Shown piece after piece: positions 1 to 6,857 of a DNA stretch of 27,428 nt (within the stretch, counting starts at the first letter, position 1; each line of letters opens with the position of its first letter). Under the pieces are notes generated by a model. That model had not been told where the DNA came from, did no database searches, and was given only the letters and a program-made list of their open reading frames with translations. The DNA comes from RYN-124 sp033851845 (GTDB lineage: Bacteria; Actinomycetota; Actinomycetes; Mycobacteriales; SCTD01): assembly GCA_033851845.1 (NCBI GenBank), contig JAWWOH010000039.1:1-27428 (forward strand), in the 5' to 3' direction. The position numbers were made by a program, and so were the translations under genes.

Positions 1-13
1 TACTGTCCCCGAT

Positions 14-550
14 GTGCCGAACAAGCCCATCGTGTCGCTACGACCGCGCACGGCCGATGATTTCGACCTCCTGTACGAGATCGCCGCTGATCTAGACACC
101 TGGGAAGAGCGCAGTCCCCAGGCGCCGCGGCCGTTGACGAGAGAGCACTTCGAGACTCGGCTCGCGGCCAGTGCCGACGCCGAAGGCGCAGACGCCGGCA
201 TCTCTCTCGTGATCGACGTCAACGGCGCCGCTGTAGGCAGCGCGTCGCTGTTCGACTTCGACCTGTTGGCCCGTCATGCCGAGGCGGGCATAAACCTGGA
301 GCGGAACGCGCGTGGTCGCGGCATCGGCACAGCGGCCATCGTCCAGCTGGTCGAGTTCGGATTCGTGCGTCACAACCTCCGGCGGATCCACCTCCAGGCG
401 ATCGCGTCGAACATCGCCGCGATCCGCGCCTACGAGAAGGCAGGCTTCGTGATCGAGGGTCGGCAGCGGCAGCACGCATGGGTCCGAGGCAGGTACGAGG
501 ACATCGTGCGCATGGGGATCCTGCGCTCGGAGCAGACCTCTCCGGCCTGA
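14..550 (+). CDS. GNAT-family N-acetyltransferase (start uncertain)
   Basis: Predicted GCN5-related acetyltransferase of the RimJ/RimL-like type, moving an acetyl group from acetyl-CoA to an amine or protein N-terminus; the substrate cannot be told. The acetyl-CoA loop is visible as R-N-A-R-G-R-G-I-G-T about residues 96-105, and the usual C-terminal N-x-x-A-I-R-A-Y-E-K-A-G-F segment follows at about 132-144. With the GTG at 14 the protein is 178 aa, normal for the family. The same frame stays open to the left edge of the window with no stop, so the true start could lie outside. The stop is 12 bp from the stop of the convergent glycosidase, so the two are separate transcription units. Confidence 0.85.
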   Translation: MPNKPIVSLRPRTADDFDLLYEIAADLDTWEERSPQAPRPLTREHFETRLAASADAEGADAGISLVIDVNGAAVGSASLFDFDLLARHAEAGINLERNARGRGIGTAAIVQLVEFGFVRHNLRRIHLQAIASNIAAIRAYEKAGFVIEGRQRQHAWVRGRYEDIVRMGILRSEQTSPA

Positions 551-562
551 CCCGCGAGGCTG

Positions 563-3061
563 CTAGAGCGGTGTGATGCCGTCGCCAGGGAGCTCGACGT
601 CGACTGTGATGACGATGTCGTCGATCGACCGGCTCAGGTGCACTCGGTGCAGGCCGCCCTGCACGTACCAGCCGCTCTCCGCAACGGGTTCTGGGCCCAT
701 GTCCGCCGGTACCAGCACCGCGTCGCCGAGTCGCTCGGCGAGCATGGCCGTCTCCGTTGACCCAGGGTCCCAGTACGCGAACGCCCGCGGCCCGAGCTCC
801 AGCCGAGCAACCGCCGTCTCCCCCGGCTCGAGCCACACCTTCGCGAAGGCACGGAGCTCGCGGCGCGGCCGGAACATCCGGGCGGGCGGCGGCTCGACGT
901 ACGCCTGCACGACCTCGGCGCCGCGGCGCGCGCCGGTGTTGGTCACCGGCACCTCGACAACGTGCGCGTCGCCGCTGACCGACAACAACGGCGTCCCCCA
1001 CGAGAACGTCGTGTAGGACCCGCCGTGGCCGAACGGGAACCGCGTCGGCAGCCGCCGTGTGTCGTACCAGCGGTACCCGACGAGGAGTCCCTCGGCGTAC
1101 GCGATGTGGGAGTTGCTGCCGGGGAAGGCGCCGTACGCCGGGGTGTGCTCGATCCGCTGCGGCAGCGTGACCGGGAGTCGCCCGGCCGGCTCGGCCGTGC
1201 CCAGCAGCACATCAGTCAGCGCCTCGGCCATCTCCTGCCCGCCGAACCATGCCTGCAGCACCGCCGCCGCATCGTCGGCCCAGTCCAGCTGCACCGGCGC
1301 CCCGGAGTTGACGACCACGACGGTGCGCGGGTTGGCCGCGCAGATACGGCGCACCAGTTCGTCCTGCTGCCCCGGCAGGTACAGCGACGTGCGGTCATGG
1401 CCCTCGGTCTCCCACTCGTCGCTCGTGCCGACCACGACGACCGCGACGTCGGCCGCCGATGCAGCGGCGACCGCCCGCTCCAAGAGGTCGGCAGTGACCG
1501 GCGGCGCATGGCCGACGACGACGCCGTGCAGCAGCACCGACCCCTCGCTGCTGTAGTCGACGGCCACCTCGACGTCGTCACCGGCCGTCAGCTCCACGTA
1601 CGCATCGACCTCCGTCGAGCCGAGCCCGAACAGCCCCGCGCCCGGCGGCGGCACGTTCACGAACCCGTCGATGACGACCTCGCCCGCCACGCGAAGCCGC
1701 GCCCGGCCCGCCTGCGTGACGGTGAAGCGATGCGGGCCGGTCTCCGTCACGCGCAGCACGGCCTTGGCCGTGAAGCCGAAGGCATCGGGGTCGAGCCCCT
1801 CGACCGGCTCGCTGAACCACAGCAGCCGACCGTCGCGCTCGGTCGTCTCCGCGACGACGGTGCCGCTGCCGTCGCGGAACGTCGCCTGCAGCGGCCCGGC
1901 CAGCGGCCGCACGGTCAGATCTGCGAAGACACCCTGCTCGACGACAACGTCGCCGCGCCACCGCCCCGGCAGCACCTCGGCCAGCGACGCGACCCGGTGC
2001 GCCCGCAGCTGGGCCGACCCGCCCCCCATGATCTGCGTGCGGGTGGCGCCGGGGCCGATGAGCGCGATGCTCTCGTCACCGGCCAGCGGCAGCACGCCGT
2101 TGTTGCGCAGCAGCACCATTGCGTCCGACGCCGTACGCCGGGCCAGTGCCCGGTGGTCCTCACGGTCCACCGCGCGTTCCGGCACGGGAACGTCGTCCCA
2201 CGCACCGACGCGGTCGATGAGGGCCAACCATCGTCGGGCGATGCCGTCGACGACCTCCTCCGCAACCTCACCTGCCCGCACCGCAGCAGCGAGCGGTGGC
2301 CCGTAGAACCGCGCCGGCCCGGGCATCTGCAGGTCAAGCCCGGCCAAGGCGGCGGCGCGGGTGGCGGCGATCGCGAACCAGTCCGTCATGACCACGCCGT
2401 CGAACCCGAACTCGCCGCGCAGCACCCCCTCGAGCAGCACGGGGTCCTCGGCGAGCCACGCGCCGTTCACCCGGTTGTACGACGTCATGACGGCCCACAC
2501 GCCGCCGTCCCTGATGGCGTACTCGAACGGCACGAGGTACAGCTCGCGCTGCGCGCGCTCATCGATGTCCGAGCTGATGGTCGTGCGCTCGAACTCTGCC
2601 TCGTTGCCGACGTAGTGCTTGACGGTCGCTGCCACGCCGCGGCTCTGCACGCCGCGGATGAACCCGGCGGCGATCCGTCCGGTCAGCAGCGGGTCCTCGG
2701 AGTAGCACTCGAAGTTGCGACCGGCCAGCGGCGAGCGCACCAGGTTCACCGTCGGCGCGAGCAGCACCCGCGCCGACTTGGTCCGCGCCTCCTCGCCCAG
2801 CGCGGCGCCGACCTGTTCCACAAGCGAGGGGTCCCACGTCGCGCCGAGTGCCGATCCGCACGGAACGCAGAGCGCACTGATGCGGCCCGCGCCGAGCAGC
2901 GCGGAGCCGCGCGCGCCGTTGGGACCGTCGGTCATGGCAACCGCTGGGACACCCCGGTCGGGCAGCCCGGCGACGGTCCACATGTCCGCGCCCGCCGAGA
3001 GCGCGGCCTTCTCGTCGAGGGTCAGCGACGCCAGCAGGGCGCCGAGGTCGATGCCCGTCAG
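563..3061 (-). CDS. GH3 beta-glucosidase with inserted PA14 domain
   Basis: Glycoside hydrolase family 3 enzyme, expected to release terminal beta-linked sugars (glucose or similar) by a retaining mechanism. In the 832-aa form used here, the N-terminal barrel spans about 10-290, with K-H-Y at 148-150 and the T-D-W motif at 226-228 holding the nucleophile Asp227. The C-terminal sandwich carries D-E-W-E-T-E-G-H-D-R near 548-557, where the acid/base Glu is expected. A PA14-like insert lies at about 385-515 and a fibronectin-III-like domain at about 700-770. No signal peptide is seen, so it is probably cytoplasmic and acts on imported oligosaccharides or glycosides. No ATG, GTG or TTG lies just before the conserved N-terminus. 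I chose a CTG at 3061 whose last two bases overlap the dehydrogenase stop (CTGA). The frame stays open further upstream, but that part is an Arg/Pro-rich antiframe-like shadow of the dehydrogenase. Confidence 0.85.
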   Translation of the reverse strand: MTGIDLGALLASLTLDEKAALSAGADMWTVAGLPDRGVPAVAMTDGPNGARGSALLGAGRISALCVPCGSALGATWDPSLVEQVGAALGEEARTKSARVLLAPTVNLVRSPLAGRNFECYSEDPLLTGRIAAGFIRGVQSRGVAATVKHYVGNEAEFERTTISSDIDERAQRELYLVPFEYAIRDGGVWAVMTSYNRVNGAWLAEDPVLLEGVLRGEFGFDGVVMTDWFAIAATRAAALAGLDLQMPGPARFYGPPLAAAVRAGEVAEEVVDGIARRWLALIDRVGAWDDVPVPERAVDREDHRALARRTASDAMVLLRNNGVLPLAGDESIALIGPGATRTQIMGGGSAQLRAHRVASLAEVLPGRWRGDVVVEQGVFADLTVRPLAGPLQATFRDGSGTVVAETTERDGRLLWFSEPVEGLDPDAFGFTAKAVLRVTETGPHRFTVTQAGRARLRVAGEVVIDGFVNVPPPGAGLFGLGSTEVDAYVELTAGDDVEVAVDYSSEGSVLLHGVVVGHAPPVTADLLERAVAAASAADVAVVVVGTSDEWETEGHDRTSLYLPGQQDELVRRICAANPRTVVVVNSGAPVQLDWADDAAAVLQAWFGGQEMAEALTDVLLGTAEPAGRLPVTLPQRIEHTPAYGAFPGSNSHIAYAEGLLVGYRWYDTRRLPTRFPFGHGGSYTTFSWGTPLLSVSGDAHVVEVPVTNTGARRGAEVVQAYVEPPPARMFRPRRELRAFAKVWLEPGETAVARLELGPRAFAYWDPGSTETAMLAERLGDAVLVPADMGPEPVAESGWYVQGGLHRVHLSRSIDDIVITVDVELPGDGITPL

Positions 3062-4143
3062 AAGTTGATGACCTGGCGGATGACCTCGCCCGACTTCAGG
3101 GCCGCGAACGCGTCGTTCAGGTCGTCGAGCGTCAGCCGCTGCGTGATCATGCCGTCGAGGTCGAGCCGGCCGGCGCGCCACAGGTCGAGCAGCCGGTCGA
3201 AGTCGCGGCGTACGTCCCCTGACCCGTAGTAGGACCCGAGCAGCTTCTTCTCCGAGAAGAACAGCTCGAACGCGCTGAACTGGACCATGTCCTCCATGCG
3301 TCCGGCGCCGACGACGACGGTCGTCCCGCCGCGGCGGGTGAGGTCCCATGCCTGCCGGATCGTCTCGGAGCGGCCGACGACCTCGAAGACGTAGTCGAAG
3401 CCCTCACCGCCGGTCACCTCGGTCATGACGGCCTGCGCGGCCTCGGCGCCGTTCGCGGTCTTCGTCGCGCCGAACTTCTTCGCCCACTCGAGCTTGCCGT
3501 CGACCTGGTCGATCGCGACGATCTGCGACGCGCCGCAGACGCGAGCTCCCTGGATCACCGAGATGCCGACGCCGCCGCAGCCGATGACAGCCACCGTCGA
3601 GCCGGGCACGACCTTCGCGGTGTTCAGCGCCGCGCCGACGCCGGTCATGACGCCGCAGCCGATCAGCGCGCCGATCTCGTAGGGCACGTCGTCGGCGAGC
3701 GGGATGCAGCCGGCCTGCGGGATGGTCAGCTCCTCGGCGAACGTGCCCGTACCGGCCATGCCGAAGAAGGGGTTGCCGCCCACCGTGAAGTTGGGCGCCC
3801 CGAAAGCCGCCATCGTCAGCTCCATGCACAGGTTGGGCTCGCCGCGCAGGCACGTCTTGCAGCCTCCGCACGGCGGCACCCACGCGACGATGACGCGGTC
3901 GCCGGGCTTCACCCGCGTGACGCCCTCACCGACTTCGAGAACGTCGCCGGCGCCTTCGTGCCCGAGCACCGCCGGGAGCGCGGCCGGCAGGATGCCCTCC
4001 ATCGCGGACAGGTCGGAGTGGCACACGCCCGTCGAGCGCATCTTGATCTTCACCGAACCGGGCCCGGGAGCGATCGCCTCGGCGTCGTCGCGGATCTCTG
4101 CCTTGCCCTGGCCGTACGCCTCGACAACCGCTGCCCGCACCAC
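3058..4143 (-). CDS. Zinc-dependent alcohol dehydrogenase (MDR family)
   Basis: NAD-dependent medium-chain alcohol dehydrogenase, 361 aa. Catalytic zinc ligands are Cys41 (T-G-V-C-H-S-D), His62-Glu63 (G-H-E-G-A-G) and Cys163 (I-G-C-G-V-M-T-G). Structural zinc cysteines are 92, 95, 98 and 106. The Rossmann motif G-C-G-G-V-G is at 188-193, and Asp212 at the end of the second strand favours NAD over NADP. It resembles the class III-like dehydrogenases common in mycobacteria and relatives; the alcohol is unknown. The GTG at 4143 is preferred: AGGAG at 4153-4157 sits 9 nt upstream, better spaced than for a second GTG one codon later. The stop overlaps the proposed GH3 start, suggesting translational coupling. 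A KstR-like palindrome lies 43 nt upstream. Confidence 0.92.
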   Translation of the reverse strand: MVRAAVVEAYGQGKAEIRDDAEAIAPGPGSVKIKMRSTGVCHSDLSAMEGILPAALPAVLGHEGAGDVLEVGEGVTRVKPGDRVIVAWVPPCGGCKTCLRGEPNLCMELTMAAFGAPNFTVGGNPFFGMAGTGTFAEELTIPQAGCIPLADDVPYEIGALIGCGVMTGVGAALNTAKVVPGSTVAVIGCGGVGISVIQGARVCGASQIVAIDQVDGKLEWAKKFGATKTANGAEAAQAVMTEVTGGEGFDYVFEVVGRSETIRQAWDLTRRGGTTVVVGAGRMEDMVQFSAFELFFSEKKLLGSYYGSGDVRRDFDRLLDLWRAGRLDLDGMITQRLTLDDLNDAFAALKSGEVIRQVINF

Positions 4144-4186
4144 GAGATCGCGCTCCTACCCCTCGGAAGATTCGACCGGCGAAATC

Positions 4187-4200
4187 TATAACCTGTTCTA
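4187..4200. promoter_or_regulatory. KstR-like TetR-family operator
   Basis: The 14-mer TATAACCTGTTCTA matches the published KstR consensus TNNAACNNGTTNNA at all eight fixed positions. It lies in the divergent gap between the dehydrogenase (minus) and the ABC exporter (plus). On the minus strand it overlaps TATAGAT (4184-4190), a plausible -10 box for the dehydrogenase, so binding would be expected to repress it. KstR controls sterol and lipid catabolism in mycolic-acid actinobacteria; whether this organism has KstR or another TetR regulator using a similar site is inference. Confidence 0.55.
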
Positions 4201-4229
4201 GTTGCGCGGCAAGGGAGGACGAGCGCTGC

Positions 4230-4235
4230 TAGACA
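4230..4235 (+). promoter_or_regulatory. Candidate leaderless -10 box of the ABC exporter
   Basis: TAGACA occupies -12 to -7 relative to the ATG at 4242. It sits inside GCTAGACA, which is found at exactly the same distance from the start of the oxidoreductase at 6805. It differs from TANNNT in the last base. A purine-rich GGGAGG lies at 4213-4218, too far upstream to be a ribosome site. Confidence 0.4.
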
Positions 4236-4241
4236 CGGGGG

Positions 4242-5051
4242 ATGACGTTCGCGGTGGAGGCTGAGCGCCTGGTCAAGCACTTCAAGGCGAAGGGCCGAGG
4301 CGGCGGGACGGTGGAGGCCGTTCGCGGCGTCGATCTGGAGGTCCGCGAGGGCGAGGTGTTCGGCTTCCTCGGCCCCAACGGCGCCGGGAAGTCGACGACG
4401 GTGCGGATGCTCACGACGCTGATGACCCTCACCTCCGGGCGCGCCCGCGTGGCGGGAGTCGACGTCAGCGCGGAGCCGGATCGGGCCAGGAAGCACATCG
4501 GCGTGGCCCTGCAGGACGTCGGGCTCGACCAGCGGCAGACCGGTCGGGAGCTGCTCGTCCTGCAGGGCCTGCTGTTCGGCAGCAGCCGGTCCGCAGCCGC
4601 CGGCCGCGCCCAGGAGCTGCTCGAGCTCGTGGACCTGGTCGACGCGAGCGACCGCATGATCAAGGGCTACTCGGGCGGGATGAAGCGCCGGCTCGACCTC
4701 GCCTCCGCACTCGTCCACGAGCCGGACGTGCTCTTCCTGGACGAGCCGACCACCGGCCTCGACCCGGCGAGCCGGCTGACGGTGTGGGAGGAGGTCCGGC
4801 GCATCAACGCCCGCGGCAAGACCATCTTCCTGACGACGCAGTACCTCGAAGAGGCGGACCACCTCTGCGACCGGCTCGCCATCATCGACGGCGGGCTCAT
4901 CGTCCGCGAGGGCACACCGACCGAGCTCAAGGCGGACCTCAAGAAGCGTCGCGGCGGAAGAGCGACGCCCACGCTCGACGACGTGTTCCTCGACGCGACC
5001 GGTCGCACCCGGGAGCGTGCAGCCGGCGAGGTCCAGGAGGTGTCCGCATGA
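4242..5051 (+). CDS. ABC transporter ATPase, DrrA type
   Basis: ATP-binding subunit of a two-component exporter, 269 aa. Walker A is G-P-N-G-A-G-K-S-T at 44-52, the Q-loop glutamine is Gln91, the signature Y-S-G-G-M is at 143-147, and Walker B V-L-F-L-D-E-P is at 163-169. The switch position reads T-T-Q-Y-L-E-E-A-D, with Gln200 where many ABC proteins have His; as I recall this is usual for the DrrA (daunorubicin resistance) group. The C-terminal tail with T-L-D-D-V-F-L is also DrrA-like. It overlaps the permease by ATGA, so the two form an operon and an export complex at the inner membrane. DrrA-type pairs export drugs, lipids or other hydrophobic molecules; the cargo here cannot be read from sequence. 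No SD precedes the ATG, and the start may be leaderless. Confidence 0.93.
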   Translation: MTFAVEAERLVKHFKAKGRGGGTVEAVRGVDLEVREGEVFGFLGPNGAGKSTTVRMLTTLMTLTSGRARVAGVDVSAEPDRARKHIGVALQDVGLDQRQTGRELLVLQGLLFGSSRSAAAGRAQELLELVDLVDASDRMIKGYSGGMKRRLDLASALVHEPDVLFLDEPTTGLDPASRLTVWEEVRRINARGKTIFLTTQYLEEADHLCDRLAIIDGGLIVREGTPTELKADLKKRRGGRATPTLDDVFLDATGRTRERAAGEVQEVSA

Positions 5052-5803
5052 ACGCCACCCTCTTGCTCGCCCGGCGCGCCATCCGGGAGGCGATCCGCAC
5101 GCCCGACTCGACCCTGCCGCTGCTGGCGATCCCGCTGTTCTTCCTCGCCGTCAACGTCGGCCAGGCCGCCCGCGTGTTCCCCAAAGGAACGACGCCGTTC
5201 CTGCACGGTCAGACGTACGCCGCCTTCCAGCTCCCGAGCTCGCTGCTGCTCGCCGCGTCGTTCGGCAGCGCAGCCATCTACCTGGTGGAGGACATCGAGC
5301 GCGGCTACTTCGACAAGCTGCGCGCGACGCCGATCCCCCGGTCCGCCATCGTGCTCGGCCGGCTGCTCGCCGGCATGGTGACAGCCCTCGTCGTCGCGGT
5401 GCTGATGATCGTGCTGTCGCTGCCGTTCGGCATCCACATCGAGGGTGGCATCGGCGGATTCCTCGTGCTCATCGCGCTGATGGCGGGCTGGACGCTGGTC
5501 TTCTCCGGCTTCATGCAGCTCATCGCCCTGCGCAGCCGGAGCGCCGCCGCCACGCAGTCCGGGTCGATCGTCTTCTTTCCGCTGCTGTTCCTGACGCCAG
5601 GGTTCGTGCCGCGCCCGCTGCTCACCCGGCCGATGGAGATCGCGGCATCGTGCAACCCGGTGACGTACGTGATGGAGGCGATGCGCTCGCTGATCCTCGA
5701 GGGCTTCGTCGCGGCACCGCTGATCCGCGGCTTCGCCGTACTCGCCGTGCTCCTCACCATCGTGCTCTGGCTGAACATCCGGCTGGTCCGCAGCTACGAC
5801 TGA
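5048..5803 (+). CDS. ABC-2 type transporter permease, DrrB type
   Basis: Membrane subunit partnering the preceding ATPase, 251 aa. Six hydrophobic segments are visible, near residues 20-38, 55-75, 110-130, 138-160, 175-195 and 225-247, the usual ABC-2/DrrB layout. The ATG at 5048 overlaps the ATPase stop (ATGA) and is preceded by a strong AGGAGG at 5035-5040, 7 nt away, so the start is well supported. The E-R-G-Y-F-D-K-L-R-A-T-P segment in the first cytoplasmic loop is typical of ABC-2 permeases, where it contacts the ATPase. It ends 6 bp from the convergent oxidoreductase stop. Confidence 0.93.
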   Translation: MNATLLLARRAIREAIRTPDSTLPLLAIPLFFLAVNVGQAARVFPKGTTPFLHGQTYAAFQLPSSLLLAASFGSAAIYLVEDIERGYFDKLRATPIPRSAIVLGRLLAGMVTALVVAVLMIVLSLPFGIHIEGGIGGFLVLIALMAGWTLVFSGFMQLIALRSRSAAATQSGSIVFFPLLFLTPGFVPRPLLTRPMEIAASCNPVTYVMEAMRSLILEGFVAAPLIRGFAVLAVLLTIVLWLNIRLVRSYD

Positions 5804-5809
5804 GCGGAG

Positions 5810-6805
5810 CTACAGGCTGGCCGCGGCGGACACCAGGGCCGTCAGCGTCTGACGAGGTACGTCGTACGGCATCGACAGGCCAACCCGGTCGCACCGGGCG
5901 TACCTCTGCGCCAGCTGGTGCGCGACCTCGTCGGGATCACCGCTGACCGCAACGGCGTCAACGACCTCGTCGGGGACGGCGGCAGTCAGGTCCGCCCAGC
6001 GACCTTCGCGGGTCAGCTCACGCACGATCGGCTGCAGGTCACCCCAGCCGTGCACATCGAGGACGAACCGGTACGCCGGTGTCGAGACGTAGAAGCAGAC
6101 GAGGGAGCGCACCGCGTCGCGGGCAACGGCGAGCTCCTCCTTGGTGCGGCCGACGGCAACCGTGGCCTGGCCGACGAGGGTGAAGTCCGCGCGACCGGCC
6201 AGCCCTGCGTCGACGAGCGGCCAGGTGTGCTCGGCCAGCGAACGGGCCGTGCAGAAGGGGTGCACGAGCAGGCCGTCGGCGACCTCCGTCGCCATGGTGA
6301 CCATTCGCGGGCCGACCGCGCCGACGTACAGCGGCGTGATCCCGCCCGGCACCGGCCCGGGGTCGAACAACGGAGGGCAGTAGGTGTGCCTGGTCCAGCG
6401 GCCCTCGAAGGCCATCGGCGTGCCGTGCTGCCAGGACTGCTGGATCGCGCGCACAGCCAGCGCGCACTCGCGCAGCTGCTCGACGGGCGACTCCCACGTG
6501 CTGCCGTACCGCTGGGTGATGTGCCGCTGCACCTGTGTCCCGAGGCCGAGAGCGAACCGGCCGCCCGAGGCCCGCTGCAGGTCGTGCGCCAGGTACGCCA
6601 GGTGCATCGGACTGCGAGGCAGGGCGATCGCGAGGTTCGTGTAGAGGTGGACGCGGCGCACGACGGGCGCGGCCACGGCAAGCGGCAGGAACGGGTCGCG
6701 CGGCCCCTCGTAGGTGAACAGGCCACCGACGCCGGCGTCCTCCAACGACCGGGCCACGTCCGGGACATCGGCGAGCTCGGCGTCGAGTCGCACGTCCACC
6801 TGCAC
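5810..6805 (-). CDS. LLM-class F420-dependent oxidoreductase
   Basis: Luciferase-like monooxygenase-fold enzyme, 331 aa, expected to use reduced coenzyme F420 (or FMNH2). The family segment A-S-G-G-R-F-A-L-G-L-G-T-Q is at 79-91, followed by the hydride-transfer region and a central P-L-Y-V-G-A-V-G-P. The overall pattern fits the mycobacterial subgroup typified by MSMEG_2256 (TIGR03617), recalled from memory rather than searched. The substrate is unknown. The GTG at 6805 has no SD, and an in-frame TAG lies four codons upstream, so no earlier start exists. TAGACA at -12 to -7 suggests a leaderless transcript. It is divergent from the metallophosphoesterase gene. Confidence 0.88.
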   Translation of the reverse strand: MQVDVRLDAELADVPDVARSLEDAGVGGLFTYEGPRDPFLPLAVAAPVVRRVHLYTNLAIALPRSPMHLAYLAHDLQRASGGRFALGLGTQVQRHITQRYGSTWESPVEQLRECALAVRAIQQSWQHGTPMAFEGRWTRHTYCPPLFDPGPVPGGITPLYVGAVGPRMVTMATEVADGLLVHPFCTARSLAEHTWPLVDAGLAGRADFTLVGQATVAVGRTKEELAVARDAVRSLVCFYVSTPAYRFVLDVHGWGDLQPIVRELTREGRWADLTAAVPDEVVDAVAVSGDPDEVAHQLAQRYARCDRVGLSMPYDVPRQTLTALVSAAASL

Positions 6806-6811
6806 GTCGGC

Positions 6812-6817
6812 TGTCTA
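6812..6817 (-). promoter_or_regulatory. Candidate leaderless -10 box of the LLM oxidoreductase
   Basis: TAGACA at -12 to -7 of the GTG at 6805, within the same GCTAGACA 8-mer that precedes the ABC exporter at the same distance. It matches TANNNT except for the last base. The gap between the divergent genes is only 52 bp, leaving little room for leaders. Confidence 0.4.
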
Positions 6818-6845
6818 GCAGAGCGCCCGGGTGCGCGTGCCGTGA

Positions 6846-6851
6846 CAACGT
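6846..6851 (+). promoter_or_regulatory. Weak candidate leaderless -10 box of the metallophosphoesterase
   Basis: CAACGT at -12 to -7 of the GTG at 6858. It has the expected A at -11 and T at -7 but C at -12, so it is weaker than the others. It differs by one base from the TAACGT in front of the FNR gene. Confidence 0.25.
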
Positions 6852-6857
6852 GGTCGG

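Noticed and set aside
962..3229. A 755-codon plus-strand open frame opposite the GH3 gene
   Set aside because: It is Arg/Pro/Asp-rich with no recognisable motif, and the minus strand encodes a complete GH3 enzyme. High-GC codon bias opens the antisense frame.
4836..4845. Gln in place of the ABC switch histidine, as a sign of an inactive ATPase
   Set aside because: T-T-Q-Y-L-E-E-A-D is, to my knowledge, normal in DrrA-type ATPases, and Walker A, signature and Walker B are intact.
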